Source of the DNA: Dasypus novemcinctus
Lineage: Eukaryota > Chordata > Mammalia > Cingulata > Dasypodidae
Length of the DNA: 64,000 nucleotides
Direction: 5' to 3'
Assembly (NCBI RefSeq): GCF_030445035.2
Contig: NC_080688.1
Coordinates: 68,791,449-68,855,448, forward strand
Numbering within the stretch: the first letter of the stretch is position 1; every line of letters starts with the position of its first letter. Position numbers and translations under genes: made by a program. The notes beneath the pieces were generated by a model. That model did not search any database, was not told the origin of the DNA, and was given only the letters and a program-made list of their open reading frames with translations. Below, piece after piece: positions 48,331 through 59,290 of this stretch.

Positions 48331-49469
48331 CTAGAAAAATGCAAATGATTATTAAGCTGCATGTGTTAACAGGCTATTTCAGCTTTGGAAATGGGAAACA
48401 AAGCATTGCTTTTTCTGTAGAATTAGGATTGGCATAAGGACATTTCTTCCTGTGACCCCTTTTACAAACATGGGCCTGATCGTTTTGATGAACCTGAAAT
48501 TGTTTTAGTAAAGTTTGCAGATACTTTTCACAATATGCTCTTTTGCTAAACATGTTCTCTCTATTCTAGCTTCACATTATGGATGACTGCTCTTTTAGCT
48601 TTAAGGTACAGCTCATTGAGAAGTCATTGAGCTGTAGCCTTGCTATGCCACCCGGTCCATTTACTGTCCCCTGCTGGATGTTGTAGAGGAGTCCACTGCA
48701 CAGCCTTGGGTTCTCTGAGCATGACAGAGGTGGCACAGTTTAGCGGGGAGAACCAAGGGGCCTCAATTAAAGTACTTAACCTCACTGGACTTCCAATCCC
48801 TATCTGTAAGGTGAGACAAAATCAACTTCTGCTAAGCAACTCTAAATTGGAGATAAAAATCACTACAATGGTTGTTGTAACACATAAGGGAAACTTACAA
48901 AATACTCCAATGTCACCTTCAAAGTTTTCCATAAATGCTAGCAATCATTAATATTATCTTAGGACAGACTATATTTATCCTTGAATAGTCTTACGAATAG
49001 GAAATTTCACAGGCAAAAGTAGGCCACACTAAAACCCTTTTCAATTGCATTTTTCTTGTCCTGGATTTTAAAGACTTATGAATAAAATGAGACAAATTCC
49101 AATAGCAATTTCAAAATCAAACATATCATGGTTTGATAGACCTGGTCTGTGATTTTGCTGGCTTTAGAGGCTAATAGGTCCAATTCAGCCAGACCTGACA
49201 CAGGATAATACTGATCAAACTTGGCACTGTAGCACCTCTCCCATGGGTTCCAAACTCACCCCCTAGATTCCCCCTCCAAACTCCCTCCCTCCATTAGCTC
49301 GTCCCTGGTTAACCATATCATCTCCTACGGGCCCAATGAATCCCAGCAGCAATTCAGCATGACCATCTGGAAGTGAGTGCTTGCTAGTTCATGTGTAGTA
49401 CTAGGCCTCATTTGTCCTGAAGGTCTTCTCTCAAGAAGGGTGGCTCTACCTTGACTGTGTTTATCAGTT
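48331..49469. other. DCC intron 1, little recognised
   Basis: A weak MIR-like stretch may lie at 48,720-48,830 (caattaaagtacttaacctc). The 103-codon frame at 48,640-48,951 overlaps it and is rejected. Confidence 0.4.
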
Positions 49470-49590
49470 CCAGGCTGTGCTGCTTACCAATTAAATTAGA
49501 ATCTCTCTGATGGGTCCCAGGTACAAGTAGGTTTTAAACCTCTGCAAGTGATTCCAGTGTACAGCCAAGTTTGAGAACCACAGTTCTAGG
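49470..49590 (+). mobile_element. MER5A fragment (3' half)
   Basis: The end gtacagccaagtttgagaac followed by cacagttctag is the MER5A right terminus. The sequence before it (gtaggttttaaacctctgca, agtgattcc) is diverged. A second MER5A starts about ten bases later. Confidence 0.6.
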
Positions 49591-49594
49591 ATCT

Positions 49595-49720
49595 TGCTAT
49601 TCAAAGTGTGGTCCATGGCCCAGCAGCATCCACATCACCTGGAAGTTTGTTAGAAATGCAGGAATTCAGGCCACACCCCAGATCTCCTGAATTAGAACCC
49701 AGGTGAGTGGAAAGCACTGA
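49595..49720 (+). mobile_element. MER5A fragment (5' half)
   Basis: Clear MER5A phrases: ttcaaagtgtggtccatggc, ccagcagcatccacatcacc, gtttgttagaaatgcaggaa, gccacaccccagatctcctg, aattagaaccc. It lies in tandem with the fragment just before it. Confidence 0.8.
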
Positions 49721-51309
49721 GTAGGGGACTGAAAGCCCACTGAAGGGAAGTGATCTTTGCAAAATCACTTCATAATTACAAGTAGTCATTTAGTCCATGG
49801 GGAAATGCCATGTTATGAATGCCTTGGTTAGCTTGAAGCCTCTTTGGAGGGCTTTGACTTCAGAGGCTGTTCTTGCAATTGCAAACTATGCTAACATCAG
49901 AGTCTTTTGATTTGTGGTTTATTGGTGAATATCTTTCTTGGAGACCATGACATGTTTCATTTGCCTTGAGAATTAAACCTGGAAAATGCCCTTTGGGTGT
50001 GCCATCTACCTTTTCCCTTCTTTATTCATCAATCCTCAGAGTAAGATGACATTTTAAAAGGGTCTGTGGGTTTTCATTCCATAATCTTTCCTTCCCTCTT
50101 TAAAAATCCTCAGACCAGGGCGAAAAAAAAAGCCACTTGAAAGAGACAGGGGGCCCCTGGGTCTCCTCTGCCTCTCCAGTCTGTTGCTGAAAGCTGACAC
50201 AGGCTCAGAATGAGACCCTAGGCTCAACCTTGCCTTTTGATTGTGAATTGTCTTCGGGGTCTCAAATAGGACAAGTGCTCACTTGCCTGTGCTTCTGTAG
50301 TGGAGCTGGAGGGGAGAAAGCCTAATTGAGGTGTTTGAAGAAGAGTAAACCTTTCAGGGAGAGAGCTCAGTCAAGGGTTTTGAAGCTTTCCCTCTGACTT
50401 CCTGGTAGAGAGGAGCTTTAACTGGCCTTCTCCAAAGAGGGGTCTATAAGAAGAGAACCTGGCAGTGCAGCTTTTGAATCTATCTGAATGAAAATCACTA
50501 ATGTTCTTCCCAGTGAGAGAAATTTCTGCTTAGCTCATGAATTGTAGGGTCTTTTCTGGTCTTGGTAGAAAATCAGTAGGGCTTTTGTGAAATGTTATAT
50601 AAGGCTTCTGCTTTGTTCCCCACCCACAAAAATTTATGGAAGGGTGAGATTTTCTCTCAGGGAAAAATGCATATACTATACTATAGGTGAGGAAAGATAA
50701 TTTTACCAGTTTGGGGGATACGAGTTTGGGAATGGGGAAGAACAAATCCTAGGCTGAAAGGTGGCACACAGAAAAGTATTGGAGAGCACCACTGTTTTGG
50801 CCCTTGATGCTAGAACATTTAGAGTGTGACCCATCCATTGCCCCTGTTTGCCTAGGACTGGGGGTTTCCTGGGAAGTGGGACTTCAGTGCTAAAACGGGA
50901 CAAAGGATGGTTGTTCACCCTAAATAAGGTATCTGCAATGAGCATGGGTTGGGGGAGAGCAGAATCCTGAAGGATTTTCAGCAGGGCAGTGGCATTTACA
51001 CAACACACTGATGTCCCAGTGAGGGAAAAACTGGGGGACAGCATCAAGATCTACTAAATGGGCCCAGTTCCAACAGTTTGGAGAAGATGGTTGCATGATT
51101 AAAGGTTTAGAAATAACCTGTACCTTAGCCATAATATCTGAGTCACTGAGGCATACCCTCTAAACCTGTGTTAAAGTCATACTTGACATTCAAAACGAGT
51201 GTTATTTTATATTTTGACTATAACACAGTCAGAAGCAACTCATTTTCAACATCAGGACATCTTATGGAGATGGCAGGATAACATTTATTGAAGTCATATC
51301 TAACATTTT
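49721..51309. other. DCC intron 1, nothing recognised
   Basis: Moderate-GC sequence with no repeat I can name and no coding signal. Two opposite-frame open frames near 50.7-51.1 kb resemble no protein. Confidence 0.45.
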
Positions 51310-51400
51310 TTATTTTGTGTTCCCTTGTGCCTAGAACAGTGGTAGATGCATATGAATTATTTGATAAATGGTCATTAATTAACTAATTTCAATATAATGA
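51310..51400 (+). mobile_element. L2 3' tip
   Basis: The sequence tgtgcctagaacagtggtag, atgcatatgaattatttgat, aaatggtcattaatt fits the terminal part of L2 in sense. Confidence 0.5.
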
Positions 51401-51959
51401 GTATTCTCAGGTTTGCATAGAATTGGCAGTTTACTCTTGTGCAGGAGCCATGCAATATTCAGTTAAGAATATTTTAATTTCAGAATTACTCAGCATTTGA
51501 AGAGTTTATGCTCCTCTTTCCTCTCTCTCTTTCACTTTTTTTTTTTTTGGCTTGGTTTTTCTTTGGCTTGGCATCATTCCAGAGTGTCTGTGAGAAATTT
51601 AAAATCAAGGAAATCCTGCAAATACTAAAATGCAAATGTGTTGAAGTCTAAAGAAATTTCTATCTCCTTAAGTCCTTTTACTGAGGCATTAAAGACATTT
51701 ATTAACTCACATTTATGAATATGGGAAAGCTGAAATAGGTGAATAATTACTTCCTACATAATAATCCCAGGGATAGACTCTGCGTTTTCCTTAGGAGTAC
51801 CATGCCTGAGTGGTCAAAGAATTAGAATGATGCCATCAAAGTATTAAAATGTTATGTTTCTAGAAGTCACTGGAAGCCAAGACAAGAGTGGAGATAAGGG
51901 AGGCACCAGAATGAAAAGACAAAACTTGTATTCCAAATCATTAGCCAAGCAGGAAAGGA

Positions 51960-52075
51960 GCTCAGGAGTTGTTTCATCAGACCCTCTCATTTTACTGATG
52001 AAGAAATAGGGCCCCAGAGGTATTAACTGAAGCTCTCAGTGACAAATCTAAGAATGGAAATTAATGCTTCCATCT
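51960..52075 (-). mobile_element. MIR fragment
   Basis: Inverted MIR: cattttactgatgaagaaat, agggccccagaggtattaac, tcagtgacaaatctaagaat. Confidence 0.65.
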
Positions 52076-52329
52076 TTTTCCTTTCAGCATGGTTTCAAAA
52101 TGTATAGACAATTTTGATTCAGGATGCCAAAACTCTTTATTACTAATGCTTAAAGGGTGGTGGCTGGTCAATTAAAGAGTCTCTGTACATTTTGTAGCCA
52201 AAGGGCAGGTCGCCCAGCCCAGGCTTTGAAGCTCACATGGCTCTCCCTTTAACCTTTCTCCCCGAATGCTCAGTCATATAGTTATGAAAATTCTTAATCA
52301 TGATGATGATGAGGATGGTGATGATAATT

Positions 52330-52550
52330 TTTGACTGTCTGATACTTTTATATTGTCAAATGTCTTACACAGCCATTATCTAATTTGATCCTTCAATGCC
52401 TTTATCAAGTGGGTAGAATAGTTAATTCATCTCATATGTTTAAATAATGACATTATGAGGACTGGTGGCCAGTTATTTGTTTAAAGTCCACAGAAGTTCT
52501 GGAAGGAACTGGAAGAAAAACCTAAATCTTCTGACTTAATCCAGGGAATC
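52330..52550 (-). mobile_element. MIR-class fragment
   Basis: Phrases atactttta, tcttacacagccattatcta, atttgatccttc, tcaagtgggtagaatag and gccagttatttgtttaaagt resemble an inverted MIR3-type element. A GATGAT simple run (52,297-52,325) lies directly before it. Confidence 0.5.
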
Positions 52551-52599
52551 ACTAGTATATTGGATACTTTCAAAAAGCAGAAGCATTCCTCTTTTTGTC

Positions 52600-53673
52600 C
52601 CCCAAAAGTGCATGGAATTAAAAATGCCACCTAGCACCCATATCTTGGTTTCTGATATCATTCTCCATCCCAAAGGAACCAGAGCTCATTGACATAATGG
52701 CTGATTCTAGGACTGGGATAGGAATTATGCAAGATGAGCTTGGAACATCCTGTAGTGCCAAAAAGTAAGGGAGTACTTAAAAAAACAAAAACCTGCAAAG
52801 AGGGGTAGGTCAATAGGACATGTAGGAACCCATTGAAAGAGTCAAAGGCAGAACAGTTTCAGAAATAAAATAAAATAGTATTGGATTATAACTCAAAGTA
52901 TGAAACAAATATCCTAAAACTCATGCCGATATATATGTGATTGAATAAGTAAAGAATTCAGGGAAAATAGGCAAATGTTCCATGCAGAAGCATTCCAATT
53001 AATTTATATAGATATTCTTCTCTAAAAAGGTGAAGCAAAACTCCCCATCATATAAGTGTGGGCTGTATATAGGGACTTCTGTCCAAGGAGAACAGTATGG
53101 AAGGTGGGAGAGCAAAGAGTAACTCTATTCTGTAGGATTCTTGCAAACATCTTAGCCAGGTGGTCAAGGTCAGCGTCAACAGTGAAAGGTCATGTTGATT
53201 GTATGTACCCTTGATATTGTGTGATGAGAACAGCACTTTAGCTCTGTGGTCTTCCTCCTCCAAATTAATAATCCTAGTCTAACCATGAGAAAAACATCAG
53301 GAATATCTCAACTAAGGGACATTCCACCAAATAACTGACTAGTACTCTGCAAAAATTTTCAAGATCATCAGAAACAAGGACAGTTTGGAAAACTGTCACA
53401 GCCAAGAGAAACCTAATGAGACATGACAACTAGCCATAACGTGGGAACCTAGAACAGAAAAAAAGACATTAGGTAAAAACCATGGAAATCTGGAAAAACA
53501 ATGTATTTTAGCTAATAATTCATCAATATTGATTCATTAATTTTAGCAAATGCCATTTTAATATTAGTTGCTAATAATAGGAGAAACTGGGTATAGAGAA
53601 CATAGAAACTTTCTTTATTATCTTCACAATTTTTCTGTAAATCTTAAAATGCTCCAAAATAAAAATTGTATTT
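52600..53673 (+). mobile_element. L1M (L1ME-type) 3' UTR
   Basis: Characteristic L1M 3'-UTR phrases run in order: gcaagatgagcttggaacat, aagggacattccaccaaata, acaaggacagtttggaaaac, gagacatgacaactagccat, and the end tttttctgtaaatcttaaaa, tgctccaaaataaaaattg. It ends in an A-run at about 53,670. No ORF2 remains. Confidence 0.75.
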
Positions 53674-53694
53674 AAAAAAAGCTACAGTGTTACA

Positions 53695-53815
53695 TAGGAG
53701 TGGAATCTTGGGCAGAGTATTTAATCTCACTAAACATGGTTCTTTCTCTTTAAAACAGGGATGATAAGATGATAATGTCACTCTTGTATGGTTGTTCTGA
53801 GAATTGTAGGTGATG
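53695..53815 (+). mobile_element. MIR fragment
   Basis: Sense MIR: gggcagagtatttaatctca, ctaaacatggttctttctct, ttaaaacagggatgataaga, gttgttctgagaattgtagg. Confidence 0.6.
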
Positions 53816-53849
53816 TCTCTGTAACCCTTAATATCACTTTTCATTTCTC

Positions 53850-54460
53850 AAAGTGCAGCTGCATCAGAATGAACTGTGGGGATTTTAAAATGCTACTTTC
53901 CAATTTCCACCTTATATTTCCTGAATCAAAGTCCCTGGATGGGTAGGGAGGGTCTAGGAAATAGCAATTTTAACATGCTGTCAGGCGGCAGACTTGGCCT
54001 AGTGGTTAGGGCGTCCGTCTACCACATGGGAGGTCTGCGGTTCAAACCCCGGGCCTCTTAGACCCGTTTGTAGCTGGCCCATGCGCAGTGCTGATGTGCG
54101 CAAGGAGTGCCCTGCCTCGCAGGAGTGTCCCCCACGTAGGGGAGCCCCACGTGCAAGGAGTGCGCCCCGTAAGGAGAGCTGCCCAGTGCGAAAGAAAGTG
54201 CAGCCTGCCCAGGAATGGTGCCGCACACAGAGAGAGCTGACACAAGATGACGCAACAAAAAGAAACACAGATTCCCATGCCGCTGACAACAACAAAAGCG
54301 GACAGAGAAGATGCAGCAAATAGACACAGAGAACAGTCAACCAGGCTGAGGGGTGGGGGAAGGGGAGATAAAAAAATAAATAAATAAATAAATAAATCTT
54401 AAAAAAAAACCATGCTCTCTAGGTGAGTCATATGCACAGTCAATATAGAAAACCACTGTA
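53850..54460 (+). mobile_element. MER5A split by a DAS-SINE
   Basis: The left part (53,850-53,985) contains ttctcaaagtgcagctgcat, ctgaatcaaagtccctggat and aatagcaattttaacatgct. After the SINE it resumes with tctctaggtgagtcatatgc and ends gaaaaccactg near 54,457. The split shows the SINE is the younger of the two. Confidence 0.75.
53986..54407 (+). mobile_element. DAS-SINE inserted in a MER5A fossil
   Basis: This copy has the clearest RNA polymerase III-type boxes: an A-box-like tggcctagtgg (53,995-54,005) and a B box ggttcaaaccc (54,039-54,049). The full body and an (aaat)n, aaaaaaaa tail follow. The imperfect TSD is aacatgctgtcagg (53,972-53,985) and aaccatgctctctagg (54,408-54,423). MER5A sequence continues on both sides. 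Confidence 0.92.
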
Positions 54461-54529
54461 CAAGCCTCTCTGAAAATTAATAATGGTAACTCCCCATTTA
54501 TTGAGCCAGTCTTTGAGCTCAAGTTCTGC

Positions 54530-54760
54530 TTTTGAGTCAAGTAGACTTGAGTTTAGATCCTAGCTCTAGAACTTTCTAAATGGGAGAGCTAAGGTAAGAT
54601 ACTCCACCACTCTATACCTTAGTTTCCTCTAGTGTAAAGTAGAAAAAAATACCTAATTCAGACAGTGGTTATAAAATGATTTGAGAAAATGCATGTAAAT
54701 TATTTAGCATTTTACCTGACGTGCAGTAAGCACTAAATAAATGGTAAATGGTAACTAGCA
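54530..54760 (+). mobile_element. MIR SINE
   Basis: Sense MIR, nearly complete: gacttgagtttagatcctag, ctctagaactttctaaatgg, actctataccttagtttcct, agacagtggttataaaatga, gtgcagtaagcactaaataa. Confidence 0.8.
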
Positions 54761-55919
54761 TGATCATACTAGTATACTAGTCTAGATTAAACTAGCATAT
54801 ATATATAACCTAATTACCCTTCCTTGTCGCTAATGCTCCCCAACCTCCAAAAAGGCTTTCTGCCCCCTGCAATGCCTTCCTTGCATATTTCCAGGAGTCC
54901 CAGGACATATGCCACGAATCAGTTGGCCTCCAAAGGGCTTTGTCGAAGCCCTAAACTTACTCATGCCCTAAGACAGCTGTCATCTCCTGCCAGGCATCCT
55001 GCGCTTTTTGGTGGATTGCTGCAGCTTTGTGTAAAGTCATCAATGCTTTAGAAATATTCCCATGCCCAAGCATTACTGTGTCCAGTGACAGAGTATCCTA
55101 ACATTATCCCCTTCCCCATTGAACTTTATCATATGACTTGTGTCTCTTGTTTCACAAAGTCCCTTAAAAATAGTTCATTTAACTAGGGGCTGTAATTTCC
55201 CCCTACATATAACTCAGATTCATTCAAGGGGCTGACCCGGGGACCAGATGTTATGTGGCCTGCCTACTTCCCAGTCTTTAGCCTTTCTCTCTCCAGGTCA
55301 CCAAAGGAACTGCCTTCTTAAAAAGTATTTACATATCTCCTGTATAAATGAGCTACAGCAAAGAGATGTCTGTATTTTTGGATTCATATTACCATGTTGA
55401 GCCTCATTGAAGCAGAGGCAATTGTAAAATCAAAGGCATAATAATGGTTAATATTTATGAAACTCTTTGTGATATGGTGATTGCCCAATATTTAATGTCC
55501 ACTTATTTTTTTTTAACACAGCAGTATAGTTTATTTTAAGCAGTGATGTGCCCAATTAAAAGACTCTGTATCTCAGACTCCTTGCAGCTAAGAGTAGCCC
55601 ATGTGACGCAGTTCTGACTAATAGCATGGAATCAAAAACCTCCTTGGGGTTTCTGAGAAAGTTTGCACTACCCCTTCCTCTGTGGTGCTTTCTTCCTTCT
55701 GTCTGGATAGCAGAAGTAAAACTTTAAGTTGGAGTCGTTATCCTCCATTACATCACATGTTAAAGATGATGAGAGGAAAATGAGAAGGAGTTTGAGTCTC
55801 TGATGACGTCCATGAGCAGTTATGCTATCCTCAGAAGTAAATGAGGATAGTGTAGTGGGGTTCCTGTCACCATCCAAACTCAATCTAACTGCTATAAGCA
55901 TTTTCCCATATTAAGTCTT
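54761..55919. other. DCC intron 1, one unnamed fossil
   Basis: 55,560-55,870 (tatctcagactccttgcagc, catgtgacgcagttctgact) has the look of an ancient interspersed repeat whose family I cannot name. The rest is unassigned. Confidence 0.4.
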
Positions 55920-56085
55920 TTACTCCTCACACTATAACAATGAGGGAGGGACTAATATTATGCCCTTTTACAGATGGGGGAAGCAAAACACAGAGAAGGT
56001 AACCAATTTTCCCATGGCTCCATGTTAGTAAATTTCAGACCTAAGATGCACATCCTGGCTTCAAAACACATATTCTTAAATATAT
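55920..56085 (-). mobile_element. MIR-class fragment
   Basis: Inverted MIR: cctcacactataacaatgag, gcccttttacagatggggga, acagagaaggtaaccaattt, tcctggcttcaaaac. Confidence 0.65.
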
Positions 56086-57132
56086 GCTATAATTCCTTGA
56101 TAAACAGTAGCTGGTTTTACTAATATACTTCTTATTTTTAAAACACTCACTTCTGCTCTCCAAATGGTTGATATTTTCCCATGAACTACTCACTATATAG
56201 ACACTTCTAGATTATTGGGTATCCAAATAAAAACTCAATTTTATATTAATAATGTTCAAGTGTCACTGTTTCCACTAAAGTTATCAAGACAACGTCATGC
56301 TCTTTAGTTTCCTCTGAAGAAATCCACTGCCACCTTAGAACAGATGACATCCAACTACTTTTACAACCAAATTAAACTCTGTAATTCATGTATCAATGTA
56401 ACTTTTCTCTCATTGTCGTGTAAGGGAATTTCATATAGCTTTGATATATCATGTAAATTAGGCCAACAAAGTGCAGTGCTATGTCTTCATTAAAATAGGA
56501 GATGGTAATAATGCAACCATGTAGCGTGGTCTTGCAGATTTTGACTTATGAACATTCAATAGCTTCCCCTTACTTGTGCTTAAGATGGCATTTGTGAGCA
56601 GCACATAATCAATTAATCAATAAGCCAATTTTCTCTTTAAAGAGATGCATGCATCCTAGAAAAAAATAATCAGGGACCATTGTATGATTTTATGAAAAGA
56701 GTCATTTCAGTAAGGAAACTTGGAAAAAACATTGAAAGCCTTTTTCAAAGATTGTGATTTTGCTAACTAAGCCAAAAGTGAAATTGGATACAAATGTTCA
56801 GTTCCTGAACCATTTTATTGCTTTGGGACTGCTGGAAAGGAAAGCACCAATTTGGGATTGCTAGTAATAATGCATTGTTTTTACTCACGATTAGAAAGTG
56901 TGGTCTTTAGATATGGGTAAGTGGATTCATCTATGAAATGCACATTTAAAATAAACTACTCCTAAAACAGAAAAGTTAAAAGCTGATTAACTGATTCTTT
57001 TCTGTTTCTTCCAATTTACACAGAGCTTGCTTGGTTGCCTAATTTGTCTTACCTGAGATCACAGCAGCTCAAAGTGATGCTAGTAGGGTGATAAAGCCGA
57101 AAGCTATGTAGAGATGAAAAACTTGCCCTGTT
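56086..57132. other. DCC intron 1, single-copy-like
   Basis: AT-rich with no assigned repeat. 56,390-56,700 contains TAATCAATTAATCAATAA-type homeodomain-like sites and could be a regulatory element. Confidence 0.4.
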
Positions 57133-57147
57133 AAAGTTTTATCTATG

Positions 57148-58080
57148 AAGTAGATACAACCCCAGGTATTGGTTCTGCTGAAGACTACAGAGACCCACAG
57201 GTTCTGTGGTCATGGCAGATGGAGTTCAGTGCCATCTCAGTTGGCCCTACTTTGGAGTTTGTTTCTGTGTTATGGAGCTGGACTCAGATGTGATCTTTGT
57301 CCACATGTCTCTCCCGTTACTTTTACCAGAACTGTAGTTGGTGCTGGGGTTTAATGTATACCCAGGGGACCTGAATCTCTGGCCTGACCATGTGATAGCC
57401 AGACCCTGAGCCTCAACAGACTTGCAGCTCCTACACTCTGGTTTATTGAACTTACCCCACTCAGCTAACATGGAGGTGAAGAAGGTCAACTGCCACACCA
57501 GGGAGCCAAAACTGCCTGCAACTGAAAGCAGGAGAATTGCATCCAGCATCCATGTGGAATCTAAGCCCCCTCTTGATATAGATGGAGAGTGGACACAACC
57601 ATTCTAAGGTCCACAGGATGGAGGAATAGAGTATGGATTAGAGTGGACTTACTGATATTCTATTCATGAACTATTGTGATTAGTAATTGAAGAAAATGTG
57701 GCATTGGCGTGGAGAAAGTGGCCATGGTGGCTGCTGGGGGTAGGGAGTGGGAGGGAGAGATGAGATATGGGGCGTTTTTGGGACTTGGCGTTGTCCTGGG
57801 TGATGCTGCAGGGACAGTTACCGGACATTGTATGTCCTCCCATGGCCCACTGGGTGGACTGTGGGAGAGTGTGGGCTATGACGTGGACCACTGACCATGA
57901 GGTACAGCGGTGCTCAGAGATGTATTCACCAAATGCAATGAATGTCTCATGATGATGGAGAAGATTGTTTTTATGGGGGAAGAGTGGGGTGAGGGGTTTG
58001 GGGGATATATGGGGACCTCATATTTTTTGAATGTAATATTTTAAAAAAATAAAGACAAAAATAAAAAATAAAAATAAAAA
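57148..58080 (+). mobile_element. 5'-truncated L1 insertion (3' region only)
   Basis: This 933-bp insert has a perfect 15-bp TSD, aaagttttatctatg, at 57,133-57,147 and 58,081-58,095, and an A-rich tail containing AATAAA (aaaataaagacaaaaataaa). Its last 350 bp align by eye with the nested insert at 40.2 kb (- strand) and its last 80 with the fragment at 4.4 kb. I infer that it is the 3' UTR of an active xenarthran L1 lineage. The short open frames in it show no similarity to L1 proteins and are probably chance. The intact TSD suggests a recent insertion. Confidence 0.85.
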
Positions 58081-58095
58081 AAAGTTTTATCTATG

Positions 58096-58654
58096 TTGCA
58101 AAGTATTAATAATAGGAAAAATTGCCTGTGCAAGTGGGTGGATCTATGGAAACTGTATTTTCTGCATGATTTTTCTGTAAACCTACGTGTCTAATAAAAT
58201 ATAAACAGTTTATCTGTTTCTATCCTTATCTTTTATATAATACTTGTAAAAATGCAAATGCTAAAGGAATGAGTTAGAGAAGGAAACTCTCCATAATTCC
58301 ATCCCTCCACAGTAAAACATTTAATAAATTTTGCTCTGCCTTTTTTTTCTCTTTCTCTACCTTTCACAAGTTGATTGTGAAACTTTGGGAAAGCTATGTT
58401 TATTTTGCTTCACATAAAATAGTGAGTTCTATTTCCTCTTTAACAAATAAATAAATTGGTACATTTTGGAAAAAAAGCAAAACAATAGACACCTGTTTGC
58501 CTTATGATCAATGTGAAAATGGTCTCCACAAAGCAGAAAGTAACCTTCCAAGACAGAAAGTGTTAGTCATGGTAGTTGTCTTCTTTTCACATGAAGAAAA
58601 AACGTTTGCTTTAATAACTCAGAAATGCCCAGCTACCTTCTAGTACCTCGCTTC
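58096..58654. other. DCC intron 1, nothing recognised
   Basis: AT-rich sequence between the truncated L1 and a MER5A fossil; no signal seen. Confidence 0.45.
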
Positions 58655-58810
58655 TCAATGTGGCCATGAGACAGCATCAGCATACATGGGAGCTTGTTAG
58701 AAATGCAGAAACTCAAGATTCATTTCAGATCTACTGAGTCAGAATCTACAGTTTAACAAGAGCGCCAGGTGTTATACATGTATATTAAAGTTTGAGAAGT
58801 GCCACTCTAG
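58655..58810 (+). mobile_element. MER5A fossil
   Basis: Phrases agcatcagcatacatgggag, cttgttagaaatgcagaaac, tcagatctactgagtcagaa, tttaacaagagcgccaggtg and aaagtttgagaagtgccact define MER5A. Confidence 0.85.
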
Positions 58811-59189
58811 TTCTCGCAGTTTCTGCTAGAATTTCTACCATATTCTAAGCAGCTGGAAGTTGTTCAGGAGTTAGCAAAGTTGTTAGAGAAAGAACAAGTG
58901 TCACCACAGCTCCTTCATATGATTTCCAAGTCAGCTCCAAAGGACTGAGTTATAGCATGCCATGCTCATTGAACAGTGTGCAGATGAGAACAGCCATCCA
59001 AGGCTTGGATCACATCCATCTTCCTCATTAATGTCACTCCCAAATTTCCCCGTCTATACCTCTGAAGTCAAAAGGCACTTAAGTCCACACTGGTTTGAAG
59101 AATTTGCATCCTATTCCATTAATTTGGAATCATAATCATATCTAATCATATATATGAATATAACTTTTGAATATATGGTTTGTCCTCAA

Positions 59190-59290
59190 CTAAACCATGA
59201 GCTGTGTGAATGAAAGGACCAAGAGTACCTATTTTCTATTCCAATTCCTCAGTTAGTGCTAGACTATGATAATGATGATGTTATAATGTG
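59190..59290 (+). mobile_element. L2 3' fragment, probable
   Basis: The phrases aaccatgagctgtgtgaatg and attcctcagttagtgctaga loosely match sense L2. Weak. Confidence 0.4.

Noticed and set aside
53995..54049. A tRNA gene, suggested by good A- and B-box matches
   Set aside because: The match is the tRNA-derived head of a DAS-SINE; no cloverleaf or 3' acceptor half follows.
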